A stretch of 10,447 nucleotides of DNA from Clostridia bacterium (GCA_017408625.1 JAFQUG010000023.1:1-10447), one strand, 5' to 3'; positions 1 to 6,617 are shown, counted from the stretch's first letter. Program-made: numbers and translations. Notes: generated by a model not told the origin, from the letters alone.

Positions 1-492
1 ACCGGGGATGGCGTAGATCAGCGGCTCAATGATGATCTTGCAGATGCAAACGATCTGCAAAACCGTTTTGATCTTGCCGAGCATGTTGGCTGCAATGACC
101 TTACCGTCGCTTTCCACGACCAGCAAACGAAGGCCTGTTACGGCAAGCTCACGGAAGATGACTGCCACGGTTGCCCAGATGAACAGGGGGCGGATTGCTT
201 GATAGTCGGATTTATACAGGATCATGAGCATTGCGCCAATGACCATCAGCTTGTCTGCAAGCGGATCCATGAATTTGCCGAAATTGGTGACCAGGTTGTA
301 TTTACGCGCGATATTCCCGTCCAAAAAGTCGGTGACGGATGCGATGATAAACAGTACCACGCCTGCAATATTGCACGCGACGTGCACAGGGGCGGATACC
401 GCAAACAGCTCCGGAATGGCCATAGCAACCATGAAAAAGGGCACCATGATCAGACGCAGCAGCGTCAGCTTGTTGGGAAGATTCATTTTCAT
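1..492 (-). CDS. pgsA: CDP-diacylglycerol--glycerol-3-phosphate 3-phosphatidyltransferase (partial, 3' end outside window)
   Basis: Integral membrane enzyme that transfers the phosphatidyl group of CDP-diacylglycerol to glycerol-3-phosphate, giving phosphatidylglycerophosphate, the committed step to phosphatidylglycerol and cardiolipin. The frame is open from 492 to the left edge (164 codons). The family is usually about 180-200 residues, so a few tens of C-terminal residues are missing. The CDP-alcohol phosphotransferase signature is complete: D55-x2-D58-G59-x2-A62-R63-x8-G72-x3-D76-x3-D80. It is flanked by hydrophobic segments (about 13-31, 36-55, 83-93, 103-118, 140-155). The N-terminus MKMNLPNKLTLLR is typical of PgsA. 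Three in-frame ATGs lie at 495, 492 and 486. GGAGG at 502-498 is 5 nt from 492, which I chose; 486 (11 nt) is the main alternative. It lies 33 nt downstream of rimO on the same strand, so the two are very likely one transcript. Confidence 0.95.
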   Translation of the reverse strand, partial: MKMNLPNKLTLLRLIMVPFFMVAMAIPELFAVSAPVHVACNIAGVVLFIIASVTDFLDGNIARKYNLVTNFGKFMDPLADKLMVIGAMLMILYKSDYQAIRPLFIWATVAVIFRELAVTGLRLLVVESDGKVIAANMLGKIKTVLQIVCICKIIIEPLIYAIPG

Positions 493-504
493 CATAACCT
501 CCAT

Positions 505-519
505 GCCGCCAAGGGCGGC
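505..519 (-). other. Hairpin in the rimO-pgsA gap
   Basis: GCCGCC (505-510) and GGCGGC (514-519) form a perfect 6-bp GC stem with a 3-nt loop. It sits just upstream of the pgsA ribosome binding site on the minus strand. No T-run follows, so it is not a terminator. It could stabilise the processed pgsA message or affect RBS access; that role is inference. Confidence 0.4.
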
Positions 520-525
520 TTGATT

Positions 526-1854
526 TTATTTTTGCACGGCCTCGCCAAACAGGTCGTAGTCGATGACGTCGGAAATCTGCACGTCCACGTAAGAGCCGGG
601 CGCGGGGCGGTAGTGCGCACGGAAATAGACCTTGCCGTCAATGTCGGGCGCATCCGCATCGCTTCTGCCGTAGCAGGTCTCGCTGACGGGGTCATAGTCC
701 TCGCAAAGCACGCGAATCACGCTGCCGATCTTTTGCTCGTTGAGCTCTGCACCGATCAGCATCTGCTCCTTCATGATGATGTCGTATCTGTCCTGCTTGA
801 TCTGCTCGTCGATCTGATCCGGGAAGTCGTAAGCAGGGGTGTCCTCCTCGCGGGAGTAGGTAAAGACGCCCAGGCGGTCAAATCTCGCCTCCTTGACAAA
901 TTCGCACAGTTCAATAAAGTCCTGCTCAGTCTCACCGGGGAAGCCCACGATAAAGGTGGTGCGCAGGGTCATACCGGGGATCTCGCGCAATCTGCGGATC
1001 GCGTCCTTGATCATGGCGCTGTCTCCGTGGCGGTTCATGCTCTTGAGCATATGGTCGCTGATGTGCTGGATGGGCATATCGATGTACTTGATGATGCGGT
1101 CGTTGTCGCGGATCTCGGCAACCAGCGCGTCGGTGATCTTGTCGGGGTAGCAGTATAAGAGGCGCAGGCGCACCGACTTGGTCGCGTCGGTAATGGCGCG
1201 CAGCAGCTTGTCTAAACGGTATTCGCCGTAAAGGTCAAGACCGTAGCGGGTGATGTCCTGCGCAATGATCGAGATCTCTCGCGCACCCAGCTGCTCCAGC
1301 TGCACAGCCTCTTCCACCAGCTCCTCGATGGGGCGGGAGCGGAACTTGCCGCGAATGCCGGGGATGGCACAGTACGCGCAGCGGTTGTCGCAGCCCTCAC
1401 CGATCTTGAGGTAGGTAGCGTATTCGGGTGTGGTCAGCACGCGGTCGCCGCCAAGAGCAACGGTGTTTTTATCCTCTTTGGAGAAGTATTTCTGCGGGAT
1501 CTTTGCGGTGACGGCCTTGATGGCGTCCACGATGTTGTGGATCGAGCCAACGCCAAGCACGGCGTCCACCTCGGGCATCTCCTCGATGATCTGCTCGCCG
1601 TAACGCTCGGCAAGACAGCCCGTGACGATAATAGCCTTCAGGTCGCGATGCTCCTTGAGCCATGCAACGTCCAGGATGTTGTCAATGGCTTCCTTTTTCG
1701 CGCTTTCGATAAAGGCGCAGGTGTTGACGATGATGACGTCCGCCTCAATGTCCTCGGGCGTGATCTCGTATCCCGCTTCTGCCACGTGATGCAGCATGAC
1801 CTCGGTATCCAGCTGATTTTTGCAGCAGCCGAGAGAAATAAAACCGATTTTCAT
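526..1854 (-). CDS. rimO: Ribosomal protein S12 (Asp) methylthiotransferase RimO
   Basis: Cytoplasmic radical-SAM enzyme with two [4Fe-4S] clusters that adds a methylthio group to a conserved aspartate of ribosomal protein uS12. The 442-residue length matches the family (about 440). The N-terminal MTTase domain carries auxiliary-cluster cysteines C10 (SLGCCKNQLDTE), C46 (VNTC) and C80 (TGC). The radical-SAM motif is C155-x3-C159-x2-C162 (GCDNRCAYC), followed by IPGIRGKFRSR. The C-terminal TRAM region contains YGRSDADAPDIDG, which marks RimO rather than the tRNA enzyme MiaB. The frame is open upstream to an ATG at 1884, but the promoter places the transcript start at about 1883. I therefore chose the ATG at 1854, which gives the usual MKIGFISLGC start and has GAGG (1866-1863) 8 nt upstream. 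First gene of the rimO-pgsA unit. Confidence 0.97.
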   Translation of the reverse strand: MKIGFISLGCCKNQLDTEVMLHHVAEAGYEITPEDIEADVIIVNTCAFIESAKKEAIDNILDVAWLKEHRDLKAIIVTGCLAERYGEQIIEEMPEVDAVLGVGSIHNIVDAIKAVTAKIPQKYFSKEDKNTVALGGDRVLTTPEYATYLKIGEGCDNRCAYCAIPGIRGKFRSRPIEELVEEAVQLEQLGAREISIIAQDITRYGLDLYGEYRLDKLLRAITDATKSVRLRLLYCYPDKITDALVAEIRDNDRIIKYIDMPIQHISDHMLKSMNRHGDSAMIKDAIRRLREIPGMTLRTTFIVGFPGETEQDFIELCEFVKEARFDRLGVFTYSREEDTPAYDFPDQIDEQIKQDRYDIIMKEQMLIGAELNEQKIGSVIRVLCEDYDPVSETCYGRSDADAPDIDGKVYFRAHYRPAPGSYVDVQISDVIDYDLFGEAVQK

Positions 1855-1889
1855 ATATAAAACCTCGTTCTCGTAGTTTACCACCTTAC

Positions 1890-1918
1890 ATTATAGCATA
1901 TACACAGGGGATTGTCAA
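1890..1918 (-). promoter_or_regulatory. Sigma-A promoter of rimO-pgsA
   Basis: On the minus strand a perfect TTGACA (-35, 1918-1913) is separated by exactly 17 nt from a perfect TATAAT (-10, 1895-1890). The preceding TGC gives an extended -10. The expected start at about 1883 leaves a leader of roughly 30 nt before the rimO ATG at 1854, too short for a riboswitch. Confidence 0.92.
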
Positions 1919-2017
1919 GGAAAATGCGGAATGCGGAATGAAAAACGCATGTAGGCGGTGGCTTGCCCCCGCCCTACGTATATTCGGCATTTCGCATTTT
2001 GCATTTCGCAAATTTCA

Positions 2018-2046
2018 TTGACTTATGCAAAGAAACATGATAAAAT
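2018..2046 (+). promoter_or_regulatory. Sigma-A promoter of the MATE-oxidoreductase unit
   Basis: TTGACT (2018-2023), a 17-nt spacer, then TAAAAT (2041-2046) with an upstream TGA giving an extended -10. Expected transcript start is about 2053, leaving a leader of under 30 nt before the ATG at 2080. It is the mirror image of the rimO promoter. Confidence 0.85.
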
Positions 2047-2079
2047 GTAAGGTAGCAAATTATCGTTCCGGAGGACCCC

Positions 2080-3480
2080 ATGGCACTTATCAAACCCAAC
2101 CGACTGATCGGCGACCGCGCGTTTTACAAAACACTGATCATGGTCGCGCTCCCCATCATGCTGCAAAACGGCATTACCGAATTTGTCTCGCTTCTTGATA
2201 ATATTATGATCGGCCATACCGGCCCCGAGCAGTACAATGCAGTGGTCATTGTCAACCAGCTCGTGTTTGTGTATATGGTGTGTGTGTTCGGTGCACTTGC
2301 GGGCGCGGGCATCTTTTCCGCACAATTCCACGGAAACCGCGACGACGAGGGCGTGCGCAATTCCTTCCGCTTCAAGCTGTATGCGGCAGGGAGCGTGGTG
2401 CTGATCGGCGCGCTGATCTTTGGCTTTGGCGGACGGCAGCTGATCTCTCTGTACCTGCACGACGTGGACGACGGCACCGATCTTGCGCTGATCACCGAGT
2501 ACGGTTTGAAATACCTGTATATCATTATGAGCTGCATGATCCCGCACGCGCTGAGCATGGTGTACGCATCCACGCTGCGCGAGACGGGCAAGACTATCCC
2601 GCCCATGATCGCGGGCAGCGTTGCACTGCTCGTCAATCTGCTCGGCAACTATCTGCTCATCTTTGGCCATCTGGGCTTTCCCGAGCTGGGCGTGCAGGGC
2701 GCGGCAATTGCGACCGCTGCCGCAAGATTTGTGGAATTCGGCATTTTGTTTGTATATACGCACGGAAACAAAAAGAAAAATCCCTTCGCCAAGGGGCTTT
2801 ACCGCACGCTGCTTGTGCCGCGTGCGCTGATCGGGCAAATTACGGTCAAGGGTCTGCCGCTGCTGTTTAACGAGGTGCTGTGGTCCAGCGGCATGGCGGT
2901 GCTGGCACAGTGCTATTCGGTGCGCGGCACGGTTGCCGTGGGTGCTTACGGCATCACCAGCACCATGAGCAATATGTTCGGTATTGCCATGATGGCGCTT
3001 GGCAACGCGGTGGCTATTATCGTGGGCCAGAAGCTGGGCGCGGGCGAGATCGAACAGGCCAAGATTGCCGATTCCCGCCTGATCTTTACATCCACTGCCG
3101 CCTGTGCGGTCATTGGCGGTGTCATGGCGCTCACAGCCCCGCTGTTCCCGCAAATGTTCTCCGAGGTTTCGGAAGAATCCCGCGTGCTGGCAGTGCACAT
3201 GATCCGCATCGCAGGTCTGATGCTGCCCTGTAACGCCTTTGCACATTCGACCTATTTTACGCTGCGCTCGGGCGGACGATCACTCTTCGTCTTTGCCTTT
3301 GACAGCGGCTTTATGTGGCTGATCTGCGTGCCGGTGGCATTCATTCTCGGCCATCTGACCTCGATTCCTCTTGTGCCCATGTACGCCATCGTGCTCTCGC
3401 TGGAGCTGATCAAGTGCATTCTCGGCTTCTTCTTTGTCAAGTCGGGCTTCTGGGCAAAAAATCTGATCAAGGCGGGTTGA
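2080..3480 (+). CDS. MATE-family multidrug/metabolite efflux transporter
   Basis: Polytopic inner-membrane antiporter of the multidrug and toxic compound extrusion family, expected to export a small, often cationic, compound in exchange for Na+ or H+. The 466-residue length fits the usual 440-480. The protein is hydrophobic throughout, consistent with about 12 membrane segments in two MatE repeats (about 19-178 and 255-415). The first repeat opens with LIMVALPIMLQNGITEFVSLLDNIMIG; the second opens with KGLPLLFNEVLWSSG and contains MGNxx-like MALGNAVAIIVGQKLGAG. The start is fixed by GGAGG (2070-2074) 5 nt before the ATG and by its own promoter. The stop is 4 nt before the next gene, so the two are co-transcribed and probably translationally coupled. 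The substrate cannot be read from sequence; a drug, flavin-like or peptide substrate are all possible. Confidence 0.94.
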   Translation: MALIKPNRLIGDRAFYKTLIMVALPIMLQNGITEFVSLLDNIMIGHTGPEQYNAVVIVNQLVFVYMVCVFGALAGAGIFSAQFHGNRDDEGVRNSFRFKLYAAGSVVLIGALIFGFGGRQLISLYLHDVDDGTDLALITEYGLKYLYIIMSCMIPHALSMVYASTLRETGKTIPPMIAGSVALLVNLLGNYLLIFGHLGFPELGVQGAAIATAAARFVEFGILFVYTHGNKKKNPFAKGLYRTLLVPRALIGQITVKGLPLLFNEVLWSSGMAVLAQCYSVRGTVAVGAYGITSTMSNMFGIAMMALGNAVAIIVGQKLGAGEIEQAKIADSRLIFTSTAACAVIGGVMALTAPLFPQMFSEVSEESRVLAVHMIRIAGLMLPCNAFAHSTYFTLRSGGRSLFVFAFDSGFMWLICVPVAFILGHLTSIPLVPMYAIVLSLELIKCILGFFFVKSGFWAKNLIKAG

Positions 3481-3484
3481 TGAT

Positions 3485-5173
3485 ATGAAGCATCTGACTT
3501 ATACAACCGATCTTTGCGTGGTGGGCGGCGGCCTTTCGGGGCTGTGCTGTGCCGTTGCGGCTGCAAGACACGGCGCAAAGGTGATCTTAGTGCAGGACAG
3601 ACCTGTGCTTGGCGGCAACGCGTCCAGCGAGATCCGCATGTGGGTGTGCGGTGCAAACGGCGACGGCAACCGTGAGAGCGGCATTGTCGAGGAGCTGATG
3701 CTGGAGAATTATTATCAGAACCCGGGGCTGAAATTCACGCTTTGGGATAGCGTATTGTACGGGACGGCCATGGCAGAGGAGAATCTGACTCTGCTTCTAA
3801 ATACCACATGTTTGGATGCCGTCATGCAAGGGGATCGCATCGTGTCGATCAAGGCGTGGCAGTCAAATGCCGAGACCTTCCACGAGATCAAGGCCACGTA
3901 TTTTGCCGACTGCTCGGGTGACTCGATCCTTGCTCCCTTGAGCGGGGCGGAGCACACGTACGGACGCGAGGCAAAAAGTCAGTACGACGAGCGCATTCCA
4001 CCCGACGTGGCAGACAGGAAGACCATGGGCATGAGCTGCCTGTTTCAGATCCGCGAGACCGATCATCCGGTCAAATTCACCCCGCCCGCATGGGCGTACA
4101 GTTATCCGACCGACGCCGATCTGCCACACAAATCGCATACCATAGAAAGCAACTTCTGGTGGATCGAGGTGGGCGGCGAATGGGATTGCATACACGATAC
4201 CGACCGCTGCCGTGACGAGCTGCTCAAGATCTGTTACGGCGTGTGGGATCACATGAAAAATCACGGCGACCACGGCGTGGAGAACTGGGAGATAGAATGG
4301 ATCGGCTTTTTGCCCGGCAAGCGCGAGAGCCGCAGGTATATCGGCAAGTACGTAGTCACGCAGAACGACGTGGAGGCCGAGGGGCGCTTTGACGACATGG
4401 TGGCTTACGCGGGCTGGACTATGGACGACCATTTCCCGGCAGGCTTTTACTATACCGAGGGGCATCCCACCATTCACCATCCCGCACCTACGCCTTGGGG
4501 ACTGCCGCTGCGTTGCATGATCTCTAAGAATATTGAAAATTTAGTGTTCGCGGGCCGCAATATCAGCGTCTCCCACGCAGCACTTTCTTCCTCGCGCGTT
4601 ATGGCGACCTGTGCGGTGCTGGGGCAGGGCTTGGGCACTGCGGTCGCGCAGGCAATCAAACAGGGCTGCCACATTGAAAACGTAGATATTCCTCGCCTGC
4701 AACAGGCCTTGATGGAGGACGACTGCTATCTGCCCTGGCATACAAGAGAGATTCCCGCGCTGACCAAGCGCGCTGCATGCAGCGATGAGGTGGTGCGCAA
4801 CGGACACGACCGCCTGGAGCAGAACGTGTGGATCGGTGGGGCAGGGGATTGCGTGACCTATACCTTTGCGCACGACGAGCCCGTTCGTGAGATCCGATTG
4901 GTGTTTGACAGCAACCTGGATCGCCCGTACGACAATATGCCATGCAATTATCCGCTGGTGCAGCCCAAGTACAAGGTGCCGCACACCCTGATCGACGCAT
5001 ACCGTATCGAGGGTGAGAGCGAGGATGGCGAGAAATTCTGCTTGGAAGTGGGCGAAAATCACCAAAGATTTGTCAAGCACCGCGTGGATTGGCGCGTCAA
5101 GACCGTGAGATTCGTACCGCTGACCACCCATGGCTGCGAGCAGTTCAGACTGTTTGCGTTTGATGTCAGATAA
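3485..5173 (+). CDS. FAD-dependent oxidoreductase (FAD_oxidored-type) with C-terminal beta-sandwich-like domain
   Basis: Predicted cytoplasmic flavoprotein of 562 residues; no signal peptide. The Rossmann dinucleotide motif is at the N-terminus: VVGGGLSG with G14-x-G16-x2-G19, strand 2 ending near Q37-D38, then LGGNASSEIRMWVCGA (42-57), typical of PF12831-type FAD oxidoreductases. A second FAD-contact segment begins at G357 (GRNISVSHAALSSSRVMATC) and runs into a GQGLGTAVA helix. Residues about 445-562 form an added domain rich in beta-strand patterns (DCVTYTF, REIRLVFDSNL, VRFVPL, FRLFAF). It resembles a galactose-binding or F5/8-C-like fold, which is my inference. The substrate is unknown; relatives often sit near glycan-degradation genes. 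A degenerate SD (AAGGCGGG, 3469-3476) and the 4-nt gap suggest coupling to the MATE gene. It is the last gene before a terminator at 5271. Confidence 0.88.
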   Translation: MKHLTYTTDLCVVGGGLSGLCCAVAAARHGAKVILVQDRPVLGGNASSEIRMWVCGANGDGNRESGIVEELMLENYYQNPGLKFTLWDSVLYGTAMAEENLTLLLNTTCLDAVMQGDRIVSIKAWQSNAETFHEIKATYFADCSGDSILAPLSGAEHTYGREAKSQYDERIPPDVADRKTMGMSCLFQIRETDHPVKFTPPAWAYSYPTDADLPHKSHTIESNFWWIEVGGEWDCIHDTDRCRDELLKICYGVWDHMKNHGDHGVENWEIEWIGFLPGKRESRRYIGKYVVTQNDVEAEGRFDDMVAYAGWTMDDHFPAGFYYTEGHPTIHHPAPTPWGLPLRCMISKNIENLVFAGRNISVSHAALSSSRVMATCAVLGQGLGTAVAQAIKQGCHIENVDIPRLQQALMEDDCYLPWHTREIPALTKRAACSDEVVRNGHDRLEQNVWIGGAGDCVTYTFAHDEPVREIRLVFDSNLDRPYDNMPCNYPLVQPKYKVPHTLIDAYRIEGESEDGEKFCLEVGENHQRFVKHRVDWRVKTVRFVPLTTHGCEQFRLFAFDVR

Positions 5174-5270
5174 AAGAGAGCATGGCGTGAGGGCTGAATC
5201 GTCGATGAAAAAAATAAGACAAAAAAGCAGAAGTCATCGGGCTGCGGAAATAGCGGTAAATTTAGAAATG

Positions 5271-5295
5271 AGCCACCACGTAAGTGGTGGCTTTT
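5271..5295 (+). terminator. Intrinsic terminator of the MATE-oxidoreductase unit
   Basis: Perfect 9-bp stem AGCCACCAC (5271-5279) and GTGGTGGCT (5284-5292), closed by a GTAA tetraloop of the stable GNRA class and followed by TTTT. It lies 98 nt after the oxidoreductase stop. The T-run is short, so termination may be partial. Confidence 0.72.
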
Positions 5296-5309
5296 CCGCG
5301 CTCTGCTCT

Positions 5310-5627
5310 TGGTGAAAGAGCGTCTGTATGGGAACCCCCACCACCGCAACCGCGTCACTTGTCTCCCTCGTGCCTCGGTCAACGTCGTTCCGCTGCGGTC
5401 CCCCTCCCGCAGCGGGGAGGCTCGTTTACGCGTCTTTTTTGTCTGTTTGTCCGCTTTGGGGCGGCTTTTGCCATCCGTTTTGTTCGAATTTTGGGTTTGG
5501 ATGTCCAAAACAAAGCCTCCCCGCTGCGGGAGGGGGACCGCAGCGGAGCGAGTTTCAAAGCATTTTGCTTTGAAACGAGAGAAGCGATTGCGGTGGTGGG
5601 GGTTACCGTCTCGCCGCTCTTTCGCCA
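5310..5627. repeat. ~318-bp nested inverted repeat (MITE-like element)
   Basis: Three matching arm blocks share one centre (about 5468). Outer: TGGYGAAAGAGCG (5310-5322 and 5615-5627, one mismatch). Middle: a perfect 17-bp block (5333-5349 and 5588-5604). Inner: a perfect 33-bp block (5390-5422 and 5514-5546). The linkers between middle and inner blocks are 40 and 41 nt but have diverged in sequence, and a unique 91-nt centre spans 5423-5513. Each inner arm also folds on itself: CCGCTGCGG pairs with CCGCAGCGG at 5390-5398/5407-5415 and at 5521-5529/5538-5546. No protein is encoded, which suits a non-autonomous palindromic element. A target duplication was not found. Confidence 0.78.
5552..5576. 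repeat. 11-bp perfect hairpin inside the right arm
   Basis: GTTTCAAAGCA (5552-5562), loop TTT, TGCTTTGAAAC (5566-5576). The left arm has no counterpart at the equivalent place, so this hairpin breaks the symmetry of the surrounding repeat. It is flanked by CGAG on both sides in the same orientation (5549-5552 and 5576-5579). Confidence 0.7.
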
Positions 5628-5639
5628 CTGTATATAAAT

Positions 5640-5685
5640 AAAACAGCAGGAATCTGCTCAAAATCGAACAAATTCCTGCTATTTT
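5640..5685. terminator. Bidirectional intrinsic terminator
   Basis: AGCAGGAAT (5645-5653) pairs with ATTCCTGCT (5672-5680) around an 18-nt loop. An A-run precedes the left arm (5640-5643) and TTTT follows the right arm (5682-5685), so it could work in either direction. It lies just right of the palindromic repeat. Confidence 0.6.
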
Positions 5686-5698
5686 CCCGCTAATTGAT

Positions 5699-5724
5699 CA
5701 GCCCGATCGGCGTGGCTGTTTTTT
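5699..5724 (+). terminator. Intrinsic terminator upstream of the proB promoter
   Basis: CAGCC (5699-5703) pairs with GGCTG (5714-5718) and is followed directly by six Ts (5719-5724). The stem is short but the T-run is clean. It lies upstream of the proB promoter, so it insulates the pro operon from readthrough and does not act as an attenuator of the mapped promoter. Confidence 0.55.
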
Positions 5725-5758
5725 ATCCGGATTTTGCATTCTTTTTTACCTCTTTCTC

Positions 5759-5787
5759 TTGCGCATGCCAAGATAGTGTGCTATAAT
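5759..5787 (+). promoter_or_regulatory. Sigma-A promoter of the proBAC unit
   Basis: Perfect TATAAT (5782-5787) preceded by TGC (extended -10). A weak -35, TTGCGC (5759-5764), lies 17 nt upstream. Expected start is about 5794, giving a leader near 50 nt that ends in a strong SD, AAGGAGGGG (5827-5835). There is no T-box element in this short leader. Confidence 0.78.
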
Positions 5788-5843
5788 GAAGATAATTATT
5801 TTATCAAACTAAAATCCTTTCACATCAAGGAGGGGTACGTATC

Positions 5844-6614
5844 ATGAAAACGGTTGTCAAGATCGGCACGTCCACGCTGGCACACGCCACGGGCAGACTC
5901 AATATCAAGCGTATCGAGCAGCTTTGCAAGGTACTCTCCGATCTCAAAAATGCTGGGCATGAGATCATTTTGGTCTCGTCGGGCGCGATCGGCATGGGTG
6001 TGGGCAAGCTGGGGCTTCCCGCGCGTCCGCGCGACACAGCAGGCAAGCAGGCCGCGGCTGCCGTGGGCCAGTGCGAGCTGATGTATACTTACGACAAGCT
6101 TTTTGCAGAATATAACCACACCGTAGCGCAGATTTTGCTGACTGCGGAGGATCTGCGCCATGCGGATCGTCACCAAAACTTTGAGAACACCATGAGTCGT
6201 CTTTTGGAGCTTTCGGTGCTGCCCATCATCAACGAAAACGACACGGTGGCCACCGAGGAGATTGAGATCGGTGACAACGATACGCTGGCAGCCATTGTGG
6301 CCGAGAGCACGCATGCCGATTTGCTGGTGCTTCTTTCCGACATTGACGGCCTTTATACTGCAGACCCCCACAAGAACGCTGACGCACAGCTGATCTCGGA
6401 CGTTTATGAGCTGGACGAGCGTATCCTCGCACTGGGCGGCAGCGCGGGCTCCTCTCTCGGCACGGGCGGCATGGTCACCAAGCTGCGCGCGGCGCAAATC
6501 GCAACCGGCGCGGGCTGTGACATGGTGATCGCCAACGGAAGCGACCCCGAATCGCTTTACGATATCCTTGACGGCAAGGCCGTGGGCACGCGCTTCCACG
6601 CAAAAGGAGAATAA
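5844..6614 (+). CDS. proB: Glutamate 5-kinase, short form without PUA domain
   Basis: Cytoplasmic amino-acid kinase that phosphorylates L-glutamate with ATP to gamma-glutamyl phosphate, the first and normally proline-inhibited step of proline synthesis. Visible motifs are KIGTST (6-11), VSSGAIGMG (44-52), INEND (129-133, the glutamate-binding loop), the LLSDIDGLYTADP nucleotide-binding segment, and GTGGMVTKLRAA with the lysine typical of the fold. At 256 residues it ends just after the kinase domain. E. coli ProB has about 367 residues because of a C-terminal PUA domain, absent here with no sign of a frameshift or truncated remnant. The start has a strong SD (AAGGAGGGG, 5827-5835). It leads the proBAC operon, and its stop is 3 nt before proA. 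Confidence 0.96.
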   Translation: MKTVVKIGTSTLAHATGRLNIKRIEQLCKVLSDLKNAGHEIILVSSGAIGMGVGKLGLPARPRDTAGKQAAAAVGQCELMYTYDKLFAEYNHTVAQILLTAEDLRHADRHQNFENTMSRLLELSVLPIINENDTVATEEIEIGDNDTLAAIVAESTHADLLVLLSDIDGLYTADPHKNADAQLISDVYELDERILALGGSAGSSLGTGGMVTKLRAAQIATGAGCDMVIANGSDPESLYDILDGKAVGTRFHAKGE

Positions 6615-6617
6615 GGC

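Larger units (their letters stand above)
1873..2063. repeat. Imperfect 191-bp palindrome carrying divergent promoters (MITE-like)
   Basis: The gap between the rimO and MATE genes is an imperfect inverted repeat centred at about 1968. Arms are 1873-1940 and 1995-2063. Read outward, both arms give CATTYYGCATTYCGCA, then TTTC, TTGACW, a 17-nt spacer, TAWAATG, and TAAGGT followed by an A-rich stretch. The 23 nt starting at each -10 match at 18 positions. Both -35 boxes and both -10 boxes are equidistant from the centre. The core (1951-1977) is a separate GC-rich hairpin, GTAGGCGG against CCGCCCTAC with one bulged base. This resembles the small non-coding palindromic repeats of gut Clostridia. No target-site duplication or transposase was seen, so the mobile origin is inferred. 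Confidence 0.65.
5174..5843. other. 670-base non-coding region between the oxidoreductase and proB
   Basis: No credible gene on either strand. In order it holds about 97 bases of A-rich leader-like sequence with nothing recognised (5174-5270), a terminator hairpin, a large nested inverted repeat (5310-5627), two further terminators and the proB promoter. Open frames in 5059-5661 are low-complexity products of the palindromes. Confidence 0.85.

Noticed and set aside
505..519. Terminator between rimO and pgsA
   Set aside because: No T-run follows on the minus strand; the sequence runs straight into the pgsA SD and start.
199..1158. Long plus-strand open frame (319 codons) opposite pgsA and rimO
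   Set aside because: It lies antisense to two clearly recognised genes and its product is rich in His, Val and Asp with no family resemblance, as expected for a shadow of GC-biased codons.
1855..1884. Upstream rimO start at 1884, adding ten residues
   Set aside because: The promoter puts the transcript start at about 1883, so 1884 would not be in the message; the ATG at 1854 has a proper SD and the canonical N-terminus.
1921..2010. CRISPR-like array suggested by repeated ATGCGGA/TTCGCAT units
   Set aside because: The units are very short, tandem without spacers, and form two arms of a palindrome; no cas genes are present.
2023..3246. 407-codon minus-strand open frame opposite the MATE gene
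   Set aside because: The protein is His/Gln/Cys-rich low complexity, and the opposite strand encodes a clear MATE transporter with a promoter and RBS.
5059..5661. Several overlapping open frames on both strands in the intergenic repeat
   Set aside because: They run through palindromic sequence, give Arg/Pro/Ser-rich products, lack RBSs and match no family.
5640..5843. T-box or riboswitch controlling proBAC
   Set aside because: The hairpins lie upstream of the mapped promoter, the leader is only about 50 nt, and no T-box sequence or specifier structure is visible.
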